Source of the DNA: Cellulomonas iranensis NBRC 101100 = JCM 18110
GTDB taxonomy: Bacteria; Actinomycetota; Actinomycetes; Actinomycetales; Cellulomonadaceae
Length of the DNA: 63,947 bases
NCBI RefSeq assembly: GCF_001552375.1
Contig: NZ_BCRB01000015.1
Coordinates: 1-63,947, forward strand
Direction of reading: 5' to 3'
The position numbers and the translations under genes were made by a program. The notes below the pieces were generated by a model, which ran no database searches, was not told where the DNA came from, and worked only from the letters and a program-made list of their open reading frames with translations. Shown one piece after another: positions 33,926 to 41,791 of the stretch; the first letter of the stretch is position 1, and every line of letters begins with the position of its first letter.

Positions 33926-36484
33926 ATGGACCCCCGTCATCTCGTCGTCGTCGGCGGCGGCATGGTCGCGCAGCGTCTCGTCGAGGCCCTGCGCGACCGC
34001 GACGCCGCCGGCTCCTGGCGCGTCACGGTGCTCGCGGAGGAGCCGCGCCGCCCCTACGACCGCGTCGCGCTCACGAGCTACTTCGCGGGCCGCACCCCCG
34101 ACGACCTCGCGCTCGGCGACCCCGCGCTGTGGGACGACCCGCTCGTGACGTTCGTGCGCGGCGACGCCGTCACCGCCGTCGACCGGGAGTCGCGCAGCGT
34201 CACGGCTGCCTCGGGCCGCACGTACACGTACGACCACCTGGTCCTCGCGACGGGGTCGTCGGCGTGGGTGCCGCCCCTCGAGGGCGCCGACCTCGAGGGC
34301 GTCTTCGTGTACCGCACGCTCGACGACGTGGCCGCGCTGCGCGGTCACGTCACGCGCCTGGCCGAGCAGCGGCCCGTGCGCGGGGTCGTGCTCGGCGGCG
34401 GCCTGCTGGGCCTGGAGGCCGCGGGGGCGCTGGACGCGCTCGGCGCCCGCGCGACCGTGCTGCAGGTCGACACGCACCTCATGTCCGCGCAGGTCGACCT
34501 CGGTGGCGGCGAGGCGCTGCGGCGGCTGATCAACCGGCTCGGCATCGGCGTGCGCACGCAGGCCAGGACGACGCGCGTGCTGCCGCACCGTCGCGGGGGC
34601 GTCGGCCGCGTCGAGCTCGCCGACGGCACGCGGCTCGACGCCGACGTCGTGGTCGTGGCGGCGGGCGTGCGTCCGCGGGACGAGCTCGCGCGCACCAGCG
34701 GCCTCGAGATCGGCCCGCGCGGCGGCGTGGTCGTCGACGACACGTGCCGCACGGCCGACCCGCACGTCTCGGCGGTCGGCGAGGTCGCGTGCATCCAGGG
34801 CGCGTGCATCGGGCTCGTCGCGCCCGGCTACACGATGGCCGAGGTGACGGTCGACCGGCTGCTCGGCGGCGGGGCCGCGTACCCCGGTGCCGACACCGCG
34901 ACCAAGCTCAAGCTCGCGGGCGTCGACGTCGCGAGCTTCGGCGACGCGTTCGCCCGCACGCCGGGCGCGCTCGAGGTCGTGTGGGCCGACCCGGTCGCGG
35001 GCGTCTACAAGAAGCTCGTGGTGTCCGACGACGCGCGCACGCTGCTCGGCGGCGTCCTCGTCGGCGACGCGAGCGCGTACGCGAGCCTGCGCCCGCTGGT
35101 CGGCCGTGAGCTGCCCGGCGACCCGGGCGCGTTCCTGCTGCCCGCCGGTGGAGCGGGAGCGCCGGACCTCGAGCTGCCCGACGAGGCGACGGTCTGCTCG
35201 TGCAACAACGTCACCGCGGGGTCGATCCGGCACGCCGTGACCGACGAGGGCTGCCACGACCTCGGCGCCGTCAAGGCGTGCACGCGCGCCGGCACGAGCT
35301 GCGGGTCCTGCCTGCCGCTGGTCAAGAAGCTCGTGACCACCGAGCTCGCCGCCCTCGGCGTGAGCGTCAGCACCGCGCTGTGCGAGCACTTCGCGCTGTC
35401 GCGGGCCCAGCTCTACGACGCCGTGCGGGTCGCCGGCCTGCGGACCTTCACCGAGGTCGTCGAGCGGTTCGGCACGCACGGGCGCGGCTGCGACCTCTGC
35501 CGTCCCGCGGTCGCGTCGATCCTCGCGACCACGGCCCCCGCGCACGTCCTCGACGGCGAGCGCGCGGCCCTGCAGGACACCAACGACCACGTCATGGCGA
35601 ACCTCCAGAAGGACGGGTCGTACTCGGTGGTGCCGCGCATGCCCGGCGGCGAGGTCACGCCCGAGGGGCTCATCGCGGTGGGCGAGGTCGCGCGCGACTT
35701 CGGGCTGTACACCAAGGTCACGGGCGGGCAGCGCATCGACATGTTCGGCGCGCGCATCGACCAGCTCCCGCTGATCTGGCGTCGCCTGGTCGACGCGGGC
35801 TTCGAGTCCGGCCACGCCTACGGCAAGTCGCTGCGCACCGTGAAGTCGTGCGTCGGGTCGACGTGGTGCCGGTTCGGCGTGCAGGACTCCGCGGCGCTCG
35901 CGGTCATGCTCGAGCTGCGCTACCGCGGCCTGCGCTCGCCGCACAAGATCAAGCTCGGCGTCTCGGGCTGCGCACGCGAGTGCGCCGAGGCCCGCGGCAA
36001 GGACGTCGGGGTGATCGCGACCGACAAGGGCTGGAACGTGTACGTCGGCGGCAACGGCGGCTTCACGCCCCGTCACGCGCGCCTGCTCGCCGAGGACCTC
36101 GACACCGAGACGCTCGTGCGGACCATCGACCGCTTCCTGCTCTACTACGTGCGCACGGCCGACCGCCTGCAGCGCACCGCGCCCTGGATCGACGAGGTCG
36201 AGGGCGGCCTCGAGGGCGTGCGTGCCGTCGTCGTGGACGACGCGCTGGGCATCGGCGCCGACCTCGACGCGCAGATGGACGAGCACGTCGCGCAGTACGA
36301 GGACGAGTGGCGCGCGACGCTCGAGGACCCCGACAAGCTCCGGCGGTTCGCGTCGTTCGTCAACGCGCCCGACGTGGCCGACCCGTCCCTGGCGTACGTG
36401 CCCGAGCGCGGCCAGGTCCGTCCCGCCACCGCCGACGAGCGCGCCGTGCTCGTCGCCGGCACCACCCTGGAGGTCCGCCCGTGA
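33926..36484 (+). CDS. nirB: nitrite reductase (NAD(P)H) large subunit NirB
   Basis: 852 residues, normal length. It reduces nitrite to ammonium in the cytoplasm with six electrons from NAD(P)H. Order: FAD-binding (VVVGGGMVAQRLVEAL) and NAD-binding (VVLGGGLLGLEAAGAL) domains; a BFD-like 2Fe-2S region (CSCNNVTAGSIRHAV, AGTSCGSCLP, GRGCDLCRP); then the sulfite/nitrite reductase ferredoxin-like and sirohaem domains. The 4Fe-4S/sirohaem cysteines are Cys 642 and 648 in SCVGSTWCRFG and Cys 682 and 686 in SGCARECAEARGKD. The ATG follows GGAGG. It heads a five-gene operon in which every junction is a four-base overlap. Confidence 0.97.
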   Translation: MDPRHLVVVGGGMVAQRLVEALRDRDAAGSWRVTVLAEEPRRPYDRVALTSYFAGRTPDDLALGDPALWDDPLVTFVRGDAVTAVDRESRSVTAASGRTYTYDHLVLATGSSAWVPPLEGADLEGVFVYRTLDDVAALRGHVTRLAEQRPVRGVVLGGGLLGLEAAGALDALGARATVLQVDTHLMSAQVDLGGGEALRRLINRLGIGVRTQARTTRVLPHRRGGVGRVELADGTRLDADVVVVAAGVRPRDELARTSGLEIGPRGGVVVDDTCRTADPHVSAVGEVACIQGACIGLVAPGYTMAEVTVDRLLGGGAAYPGADTATKLKLAGVDVASFGDAFARTPGALEVVWADPVAGVYKKLVVSDDARTLLGGVLVGDASAYASLRPLVGRELPGDPGAFLLPAGGAGAPDLELPDEATVCSCNNVTAGSIRHAVTDEGCHDLGAVKACTRAGTSCGSCLPLVKKLVTTELAALGVSVSTALCEHFALSRAQLYDAVRVAGLRTFTEVVERFGTHGRGCDLCRPAVASILATTAPAHVLDGERAALQDTNDHVMANLQKDGSYSVVPRMPGGEVTPEGLIAVGEVARDFGLYTKVTGGQRIDMFGARIDQLPLIWRRLVDAGFESGHAYGKSLRTVKSCVGSTWCRFGVQDSAALAVMLELRYRGLRSPHKIKLGVSGCARECAEARGKDVGVIATDKGWNVYVGGNGGFTPRHARLLAEDLDTETLVRTIDRFLLYYVRTADRLQRTAPWIDEVEGGLEGVRAVVVDDALGIGADLDAQMDEHVAQYEDEWRATLEDPDKLRRFASFVNAPDVADPSLAYVPERGQVRPATADERAVLVAGTTLEVRP

Positions 36485-36900
36485 CCACGCTCGACGCGCC
36501 CACCACCACGTGGCTGACCGTGTGCCGGCTCGCGGACCTCGCGCCCGAGCGCGGCGCCGCGGCGCTCGTGCCCGACCGCGTGGCCGGCGCACCGACGCTC
36601 ACGCAGGTCGCGGTGTTCCGGCTGCTCGACGACACGGTGCACGCCGTGCAGCAGCACGACCCGTTCAGCGACGCGCACGTCCTGGCCCGCGGGATCGTCG
36701 GGACGCGCCGCGTCGACGGCACCGACGTGCCGACCGTCGCGTCGCCCATGTACAAGCAGGTGTTCGACCTGCGCACGGGTGCGTGCCTCGACGTCGCGGG
36801 CAAGACGCCGGTCGCGGGGCACGGCGCGGACCTGCGCACGTGGGGCGTGCGCGTCGTCGACGGCGACGTGCAGCTCGCGGTGCTCGGCGGTGCGGGGTGA
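36481..36900 (+). CDS. nirD: nitrite reductase small subunit NirD
   Basis: 139 residues, a Rieske-like fold. TWLTVCRLADLAPERGAAALV leads in, then QVAVFRLLDDTVHAVQQHDPF and VASPMYKQVFDLRTGACLD. The four Cys/His ligands of true Rieske proteins are absent, as is normal for NirD, so it does not hold a cluster. It binds NirB. The GTG overlaps the nirB stop (GTGA, 36481-36484), and its own stop overlaps the next gene. Confidence 0.95.
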   Translation: MTTLDAPTTTWLTVCRLADLAPERGAAALVPDRVAGAPTLTQVAVFRLLDDTVHAVQQHDPFSDAHVLARGIVGTRRVDGTDVPTVASPMYKQVFDLRTGACLDVAGKTPVAGHGADLRTWGVRVVDGDVQLAVLGGAG

Positions 36901-38186
36901 CCGCGCTGCTGGGCGTCGAGCTCGCGGGCCGGGCGGTCCTCGTCGTCGGCGGGGGACCGGTCGCGGCACGACGCGCGCAGGCGCTCGCCGACGAGGGCGC
37001 GCTCGTGCGCGTCGTCGCGCCGCACGTGTGCGAGCCGCTCGCCGACCTCGTCGTCGCCGGCGGCGCGCGCTGGTCCGACCGCGAGGTCGCCGAGACCGAC
37101 CTCGACGACGTGTGGCTCGTGCACACCGCCACGGGAGACCGCGCGACCGACGCCGCGGTCGTCGCGTGGGCCACCGCCCGGCGCGTGTTCTGCGTCGACG
37201 CCGGCGGCCCCCGCCGCCCGGCGGCGGGAACGGCGCGCACGCCCGCGACGACCCACGCGGGCGACGTGCTCGTCGGCGTCGTGTCCGCCGCCGGCGCGGA
37301 CCCGCGGCGCAGCGTCGAGGTGCGTGACCGGCTCGCGGCCCACCTGCGAGCCGGCGACGTCGACCTGCGTCGCCGCCGCGCGACGGCGGGGCAGGGCCGG
37401 GTCGTGCTCGTCGGCGGCGGCCCGGGCGACGTCGACCTGCTGACCGTCGCCGGGCGTCGCGCGCTCGCCGAGGCGGACGTCGTGGTCGCCGACCGCCTCG
37501 GCCCCGTCGACGTGCTCGACCAGCTGCCCGCCGACGTCGAGGTCGTCGACGTCGGCAAGTCGCCCGGCCACCACCCCGTGCCGCAGGACGAGATCAACCG
37601 GCTCCTCGTCGAGCAGGCGCAGCGCGGCCGCGTCGTCGTGCGGCTCAAGGGCGGCGACCCCTTCGTGTACGGCCGCGGCGGCGAGGAGGTGCTCGCGTGC
37701 CGCGCCGCGGGCGTGCCGGTGAGCGTCGTGCCGGGCGTCAGCAGCGCGTTCGCCGCCGCGGCGGCCGCCGGCGTGCCGCTCACGCACCGCGGCGTCGTCG
37801 GCGCGGTGCACGTCATGAACGGCACCGACGGCTGGTCGGCAGCCGCGCTCACGGGGCTGCGCGACCGCTCGTGCACGGTCGTCGTGCTGATGGGCGTCGC
37901 GGCGCTGCCCGGGCTCGTGCGCGACGCGCTGGCCGGCGGCGTGGCCCCCGACGTGCCCGTGGCGGTGGTCGAGCGCGCCACCCTGCCCGACCAGCGGGTG
38001 ACCCACGCGCCGCTGCACGAGGTCGCGGCTGTCGCGGCCGCGCGCGGCGTGCGCGCGCCGGCCGTGGTCGTCGTCGGTCACGTCGCGGCGCCTGACCTGC
38101 TGACGCCCACGGTGGCGGACCCCGCACCGGAGCTCGTGGACGAGGTGGACGTCACGCCCCCGGCGCCGGTGACAATGGACGCGTGA
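36897..38186 (+). CDS. cysG: siroheme synthase: Met8-like dehydrogenase fused to CobA methyltransferase
   Basis: 429 residues. Residues 1-160 form a Met8/CysG-B type NAD-binding domain (AVLVVGGGPVAARRAQALADEGA) for precorrin-2 oxidation; the dimerisation part seems short. Residues about 175-420 are the SAM uroporphyrinogen-III methyltransferase: VVLVGGGPGDVDLLTVAGRRAL, VVVADRL, VRLKGGDPFVYGRGGEEV and VVPGVSSAFAAAAAAGVPLTHRG. It makes sirohydrochlorin for the NirB sirohaem; iron insertion is probably done by the separate SirB encoded two genes later. The GTG overlaps the nirD stop. Confidence 0.93.
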   Translation: MTALLGVELAGRAVLVVGGGPVAARRAQALADEGALVRVVAPHVCEPLADLVVAGGARWSDREVAETDLDDVWLVHTATGDRATDAAVVAWATARRVFCVDAGGPRRPAAGTARTPATTHAGDVLVGVVSAAGADPRRSVEVRDRLAAHLRAGDVDLRRRRATAGQGRVVLVGGGPGDVDLLTVAGRRALAEADVVVADRLGPVDVLDQLPADVEVVDVGKSPGHHPVPQDEINRLLVEQAQRGRVVVRLKGGDPFVYGRGGEEVLACRAAGVPVSVVPGVSSAFAAAAAAGVPLTHRGVVGAVHVMNGTDGWSAAALTGLRDRSCTVVVLMGVAALPGLVRDALAGGVAPDVPVAVVERATLPDQRVTHAPLHEVAAVAAARGVRAPAVVVVGHVAAPDLLTPTVADPAPELVDEVDVTPPAPVTMDA

Positions 38187-39304
38187 GCGCGCAGATGATC
38201 GACCAGACCCTGGCCGGTTGCGTCGTGCTCGTCACGGCCGACCGCCGTTCCTCCGAGCTGCGCGCCGCGCTCGAGCGGCGCGGCGCGAGCGTGCGGCACG
38301 CGGCCGCGCTCGGCATGGTGCCGCACACCGACGACGCCCTGCTGCTCGAGCGCACGCGCAGCGTGCTCGCCGAGCCGCCCGACACCGTGGTCGTCACGAC
38401 GGGCATCGGCTTCCGCGGCTGGGTCGAGGCGGCGGACGCCGCCGGTCTCGCCGACCGGCTGCTCGAGGTGCTCGCGGGCACCCGGATCGTCGCGCGCGGC
38501 CCCAAGGCGCGCGGCGCGATCCAGGCCGCCGGGCTGAGCGCCGACTGGGTCGCGGAGTCCGAGACGAGCGCCGAGATCGCCGAGACGCTCCTCGACGAGG
38601 GCGTCGCGGGCCGCGACATCGTCATCCAGCACCACGGCGCGGGCGCCGACGGCCTCGACGAGGCGTTCGCGCTGGCCGGGGCGCGCGTGCGCAGCCTCGT
38701 GGTGTACCGGTGGGGTCCGCCGCCCGACCCTGGGCTGGTGCGTGACTCGACGCGCGCGGTCGCCGACGGCGACGTCGACGCCGTCGTGTTCACGTCGGCC
38801 CCGGGTGCCGCGGCGTGGCTCGACGCCGCGCGCGAGGCCGGCGCGCTCGACGGCCTGCTCGCGCGCCACCGCGCGGGTGCCGTCGTGTTCGCGGCCGTCG
38901 GTCCCGTCACCGCGAAGCCGCTGCTGGAGGTGGGCATCGAGCCGCTCGTGCCCGACCGCGGCCGTCTCGGCTCGCTCGTGCGCGCGGTCGTCACGCACTA
39001 CGGCGGCATCGAGGCCCTCGACACGGTCGCCGGCCCGCTGCGCGTGCACCGCGCGGCCGCCGTGCTCGACGGGCGCGTGCTGCCGCTGTCGCGCACGGGC
39101 CTGGAGGTGCTGCGGCTGCTCGCGCACGCGCGCGGCTCGGTCGTCCCGCGCGAGCAGGTGCTCGCGGCGCTGCCGGGCGACTCGTCCGACCCGCACGCGG
39201 CCGAGGTCGCGATCGCGCGGCTGCGCGACGCGAGCGGCAGCCGCGCCCTCGTCCGCACCGTCGTCAAGCGCGGCTACCGACTCGAGCTCCAGGAGCAGTC
39301 ATGA
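38183..39304 (+). CDS. nnaR: HemD-like domain fused to winged-helix regulator (NnaR type)
   Basis: 373 residues. Residues 1-265 have the two-lobed uroporphyrinogen-III synthase fold (GCVVLVTADRRSSELRAAL, DTVVVTTGIGFRGWVEAA, DAVVFTSAPGAAAWLDAA, FAAVGPVTAKPL). Residues about 280-373 are an OmpR-type DNA-binding domain (LSRTGLEVLRLLAHARGSVVPREQVLAAL, VKRGYRLEL). This layout is that of NnaR, the nitrate/nitrite assimilation regulator of streptomycetes that works with GlnR. It may also make uroporphyrinogen III for sirohaem, or just sense a tetrapyrrole. The GTG overlaps the cysG stop. Confidence 0.88.
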   Translation: MSAQMIDQTLAGCVVLVTADRRSSELRAALERRGASVRHAAALGMVPHTDDALLLERTRSVLAEPPDTVVVTTGIGFRGWVEAADAAGLADRLLEVLAGTRIVARGPKARGAIQAAGLSADWVAESETSAEIAETLLDEGVAGRDIVIQHHGAGADGLDEAFALAGARVRSLVVYRWGPPPDPGLVRDSTRAVADGDVDAVVFTSAPGAAAWLDAAREAGALDGLLARHRAGAVVFAAVGPVTAKPLLEVGIEPLVPDRGRLGSLVRAVVTHYGGIEALDTVAGPLRVHRAAAVLDGRVLPLSRTGLEVLRLLAHARGSVVPREQVLAALPGDSSDPHAAEVAIARLRDASGSRALVRTVVKRGYRLELQEQS

Positions 39305-40038
39305 CCACCACCCCCGCGCCCGTGCTCGTCGGCTGCTCGCACGGCACCGACAGCCATGCGGGCCGCGCCGCGATCGCCTCGATCCTCGTCGACCTGGCGG
39401 ACCTGCGGCCGGACCTCGACGTGCGCGAGGCGTTCGTCGACGTGCAGCAGCCCGAGCTGCCGGACGTCGTCGCGGGGGCCGTCGTCGACGCCCCGACGGT
39501 CGTCGTGCCGCTGCTGCTGTCGACGGGCTTCCACGTGAAGACCGACGTCGCCGAGGCCGTCGACCGTCCCGGGGCCGCCGCGGGCCGACCGATGGGTCCC
39601 GACCCGCGGCTGGTCGAGATCCTCGCCGACCGGCTCGCCGCGGCGGGCCTGCGCGACGACGACGCGGTCGTCGTCGCGGCTGCCGGGTCGAGCGACCCCG
39701 AGGCCGCGACCGCGGTGCGCGAGGTCGTCGCGGGCCTGGTCGAGCGGCTGGGCCGGCCCGTGACCGTCGGGTACGGCGCGGGCGCGCACCCGCGCGTGCC
39801 TGTCGCGGTCGCCGACGCGCGCACCACCCTGGCCCCGGGCGGGCGCGTCGTGGTGGCGTCGTACCTGCTGGCTCCCGGCTTCTTCCTCGACCGCGTGCAC
39901 GAGGCCGGGGCCGACGTCGTGGCCGCACCCCTGGCACCGGACGTGCGGCTCGCGCAGATCGCGCTCGACCGGTTCGACGAGGTCAGCGCGCAGGCGTCGG
40001 CGACGTGGGCGCCGAGCGCGTCGCACGCGGGAGCGTGA
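39301..40038 (+). CDS. sirB: sirohydrochlorin chelatase-like protein (SirB/CbiX)
   Basis: 245 residues in two CbiX half-domains: PVLVGCSHGTDSHAGRAAI at the N-terminus with the metal-site His, VVVPLLLSTGFHVKTDV, then AAAGSSDPEAATAVREVV, GYGAGAHPRVPVAVADA and VVVASYLLAPGFFLDRV. It should insert iron into sirohydrochlorin and so complete sirohaem synthesis for NirB. The ATG overlaps the nnaR stop (ATGA, 39301-39304). The last 56 bases overlap a probable convergent gene. Confidence 0.9.
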   Translation: MTTTPAPVLVGCSHGTDSHAGRAAIASILVDLADLRPDLDVREAFVDVQQPELPDVVAGAVVDAPTVVVPLLLSTGFHVKTDVAEAVDRPGAAAGRPMGPDPRLVEILADRLAAAGLRDDDAVVVAAAGSSDPEAATAVREVVAGLVERLGRPVTVGYGAGAHPRVPVAVADARTTLAPGGRVVVASYLLAPGFFLDRVHEAGADVVAAPLAPDVRLAQIALDRFDEVSAQASATWAPSASHAGA

Positions 40039-40225
40039 GCAGCGCCGACGCGACGAGGTCCTGCACCTCCTCGTCCGCGAGGCCCGCCGCACGAGCGGTC
40101 TCGACGAACGCGACGGCGGCCTCGGCGGTGGTCCCGGGGGCGCGCTCGGCACCGTGGTCGATGAGGGACCGCGACACCCACAGGTCCCGCTGACCGGATC
40201 CGGCGCACCGGCGTGCACGCCGCAC
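39983..40225 (-). CDS. small hypothetical protein antisense to the end of sirB
   Basis: Up to 80 residues if the GTG at 40225 is used; a later GTG within WVSRSL is an alternative. The core DLWVSRSLIDHGAERAPGTT then AEAAVAFVETARAAGLADEE reads like a real helical protein: nearly all codons in it end in G or C, with the purine-first pattern of true genes, and Ala/Glu/Asp-rich helices instead of the Arg/Pro run of shadow frames. No family is recognised and there is no clear ribosome site. It overlaps sirB by 56 bp at the 3' end. Confidence 0.5.
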   Translation of the reverse strand: MRRARRCAGSGQRDLWVSRSLIDHGAERAPGTTAEAAVAFVETARAAGLADEEVQDLVASALLTLPRATRSAPTSPTPAR

Positions 40226-40248
40226 CGCCCGGTGTGACGGTGGACGGC

Positions 40249-40416
40249 ATGAGCGAGCAGACCACGGGCTACGACCCGTCGCAGGACCCGGACGCCGACC
40301 CCGCCAACCTCAACCCGCGCACGGGTGCGCAGGCCGCCGGCGGCGACGAGCAGGACGTCGACACCGACGCCGAGCCCGCCAACCTCAACCCGCGCGGCAC
40401 CGAGGACGACCGCTGA
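40249..40416 (+). CDS. small acidic protein with two PANLNPR repeats
   Basis: 55 residues, strongly acidic and without hydrophobic segments, probably disordered. The motif ADPANLNPR (16-24) recurs as AEPANLNPR (41-49), a period of 25 residues, each copy preceded by an Asp-rich stretch. No family or activity is known to me. The ATG is the only sensible start. Its stop overlaps the apparent CTG start of the next gene (CTGA, 40413-40416), implying co-translation with the glycosyltransferase. Confidence 0.7.
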   Translation: MSEQTTGYDPSQDPDADPANLNPRTGAQAAGGDEQDVDTDAEPANLNPRGTEDDR

Positions 40417-41162
40417 ACGGTTCGGCGCCGCGTCCGACGCCCGTCGTCTCGGTCGTCGTCCCCGTGCGGGACGACGCCGCGCACCTCGACGCGTGCCTGC
40501 GCCTGCTCGCCGCGCAGACCCGCCCGCCCGACGAGGTGGTCGTGGTCGACAACGCCTCGAACGACGCGAGCGCGCGGGTCGCGCGCGAGCACGGGGCACG
40601 CGTGGTCGTCGAGCCGCGCGTCGGTATCCCTGCAGCCGCGGCCGCTGGGTACGACGCGGCGCGCGGCGACGTCCTGCTGCGGCTCGACGCCGACTCCCGG
40701 CCGGCACCCGACTGGGCCGAGCGTGCGCTCGCGACGCTCGCCGACCCGCGCGTCGACGCGGTGACCGGCCACGGGGTGTTCGACCTGCCGGGGCGGCGCG
40801 GCGTGCGTCTCGCGCGCGTCTACCTGGGCGCGTACTACGCACTCGGCCACCTCGCGGCCGGCCATCCCGTGCTGTGGGGGTCGTCGATGGCGTTCCGTGC
40901 GTCGGTGTGGCGCGCCGCCCGCCCCCGCGTGACCCGCACGGGCGACGTGCACGACGACCTCGACCTCGCGCTCGCGATCGGCCCGGGTGCGCGCGTCGTC
41001 GTCGACCCGGGATGGTCGGTCGGCATGTCGGCGCGCGCCGTGCGCCCGGGGCGGCAGTGGGTGCCGCGCGTGCGGCGCGCGCTCACGACGCTCACGCGGC
41101 ACTGGCGGCACGCCCCGCCGTGGGAGCGCTGGCTGCGCCACCGGCGGCCGATGTCGGCCTGA
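40413..41162 (+). CDS. GT2 family glycosyltransferase, probable CTG start
   Basis: 249 residues if begun at CTG 40413. The GT-A fold needs PVVSVVVPVRDDAAHLDACL as its first strand, and the nearest ATG/GTG codon (GTG 40464) falls inside that strand, so the true start must be upstream. CTG 40413 overlaps the previous stop as CTGA and has GAGG eight bases before it. Other motifs: VVVDNASNDASARVA, LLRLDADSRPAPDW (DxD-like), and VLWGSSMAFRASVW. There are no clear membrane segments. The sugar and acceptor are not known. Confidence 0.8.
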   Translation: MNGSAPRPTPVVSVVVPVRDDAAHLDACLRLLAAQTRPPDEVVVVDNASNDASARVAREHGARVVVEPRVGIPAAAAAGYDAARGDVLLRLDADSRPAPDWAERALATLADPRVDAVTGHGVFDLPGRRGVRLARVYLGAYYALGHLAAGHPVLWGSSMAFRASVWRAARPRVTRTGDVHDDLDLALAIGPGARVVVDPGWSVGMSARAVRPGRQWVPRVRRALTTLTRHWRHAPPWERWLRHRRPMSA

Positions 41163-41213
41163 GCTGCACCGAGTGGGCGTCCGGTGCGCAGCCGGTTCTC
41201 CCCGGGAACCACG

Positions 41214-41242
41214 AAGGCCCCAGGTCGATGACCTGGGGCCTT
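41214..41242. terminator. strong hairpin between the GT2 gene and the tRNA cluster
   Basis: Perfect 13-bp stem AAGGCCCCAGGTC/GACCTGGGGCCTT with a 3-nt loop, directly after the tRNA-Val CCA end. It probably terminates the tRNA transcript and, from the other side, the glycosyltransferase mRNA. Confidence 0.7.
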
Positions 41243-41244
41243 GC

Positions 41245-41319
41245 TGGTGGGCGATACTGGGATCGAACCAGTGACCTCTTCCGTGTCAGGGAAGCGCGCT
41301 ACCGCTGCGCCAATCGCCC
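41245..41319 (-). tRNA. tRNA-Val (GAC)
   Basis: Cloverleaf read on the minus strand: acceptor GGGCGAT pairing with ATCGCCC, D-arm GCGCAGCGGTAGCGC, anticodon loop CTGACAC with GAC, T-loop GGTTCGATCC, discriminator A. The 3' CCA is encoded (41245-41247), unlike in the other tRNA genes here. It is the last gene of a Gly-Cys-Val transcript. Confidence 0.95.
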
Positions 41320-41336
41320 GCGTGGGGTGTGCTACG

Positions 41337-41407
41337 AGGTGGAGACGGGATTCGAACCCGTGTATACGGCTTTGCAGGCCGCTGCCTCGCCTCTCGGCCA
41401 CTCCACC
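41337..41407 (-). tRNA. tRNA-Cys (GCA)
   Basis: Minus-strand cloverleaf: acceptor GGTGGAG, anticodon loop CTGCAAA with GCA, T-arm GGGTTCGAATCCC, discriminator U, which is the identity base of cysteine tRNAs. CCA is not encoded. It is the middle gene of the three-tRNA transcript. Confidence 0.95.
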
Positions 41408-41457
41408 GCTGAGACCGCAGTCCACGACGGCGGTGACGCCGAAGGGGATAGCCTCCG

Positions 41458-41529
41458 AGCGGACGACGGGATTCGAACCCGCGACCCTCACCTTGGCAAG
41501 GTGATGCTCTACCACTGAGCCACGTCCGC
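41458..41529 (-). tRNA. tRNA-Gly (GCC)
   Basis: Minus-strand cloverleaf: acceptor GCGGACG, D-arm GCTCAGTGGTAGAGC, anticodon loop TTGCCAA with GCC, T-arm GGGTTCGAATCCC, discriminator U. CCA is not encoded. It is the first gene of the transcript, about 45 bases past the promoter. Confidence 0.95.
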
Positions 41530-41574
41530 ACGCCTGGTCTCGCCGTTTCACCGGCGTTTCCTGGTGCGTCGAAG

Positions 41575-41605
41575 ACTCTAGACGACAAACTCGGGGAGAG
41601 TCCAA
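41575..41605 (-). promoter_or_regulatory. promoter of the tRNA Gly-Cys-Val operon
   Basis: -35 TTGGAC (41600-41605), 19-base spacer, -10 TAGAGT (41575-41580) on the minus strand, in a locally AT-richer stretch. The rest of 41606-41779 shows no gene. Confidence 0.55.
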
Positions 41606-41779
41606 CCGGCTCGCTGAGCGCGTCGTCACACCGGCCCTCCGGCGTGTCCGCGTGACGGGCGCGGGAGAGTGTGCTGACGGTCCAGCCGCAGGTCACCGGG
41701 CGGTCGCGCCCCGTTCGTCCGGGCGTCGCGGGAGGGTGCCGCGACGTGGTCGTGCCGCGGGTCCGGTGGGTCGCGTCGG

Positions 41780-41785
41780 TAGGTT
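41780..41785 (+). promoter_or_regulatory. leaderless -10 element of pabB
   Basis: TAGGTT, six bases, then the GTG at 41792; identical in layout to moeA. Confidence 0.55.
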
Positions 41786-41791
41786 GGGGCC

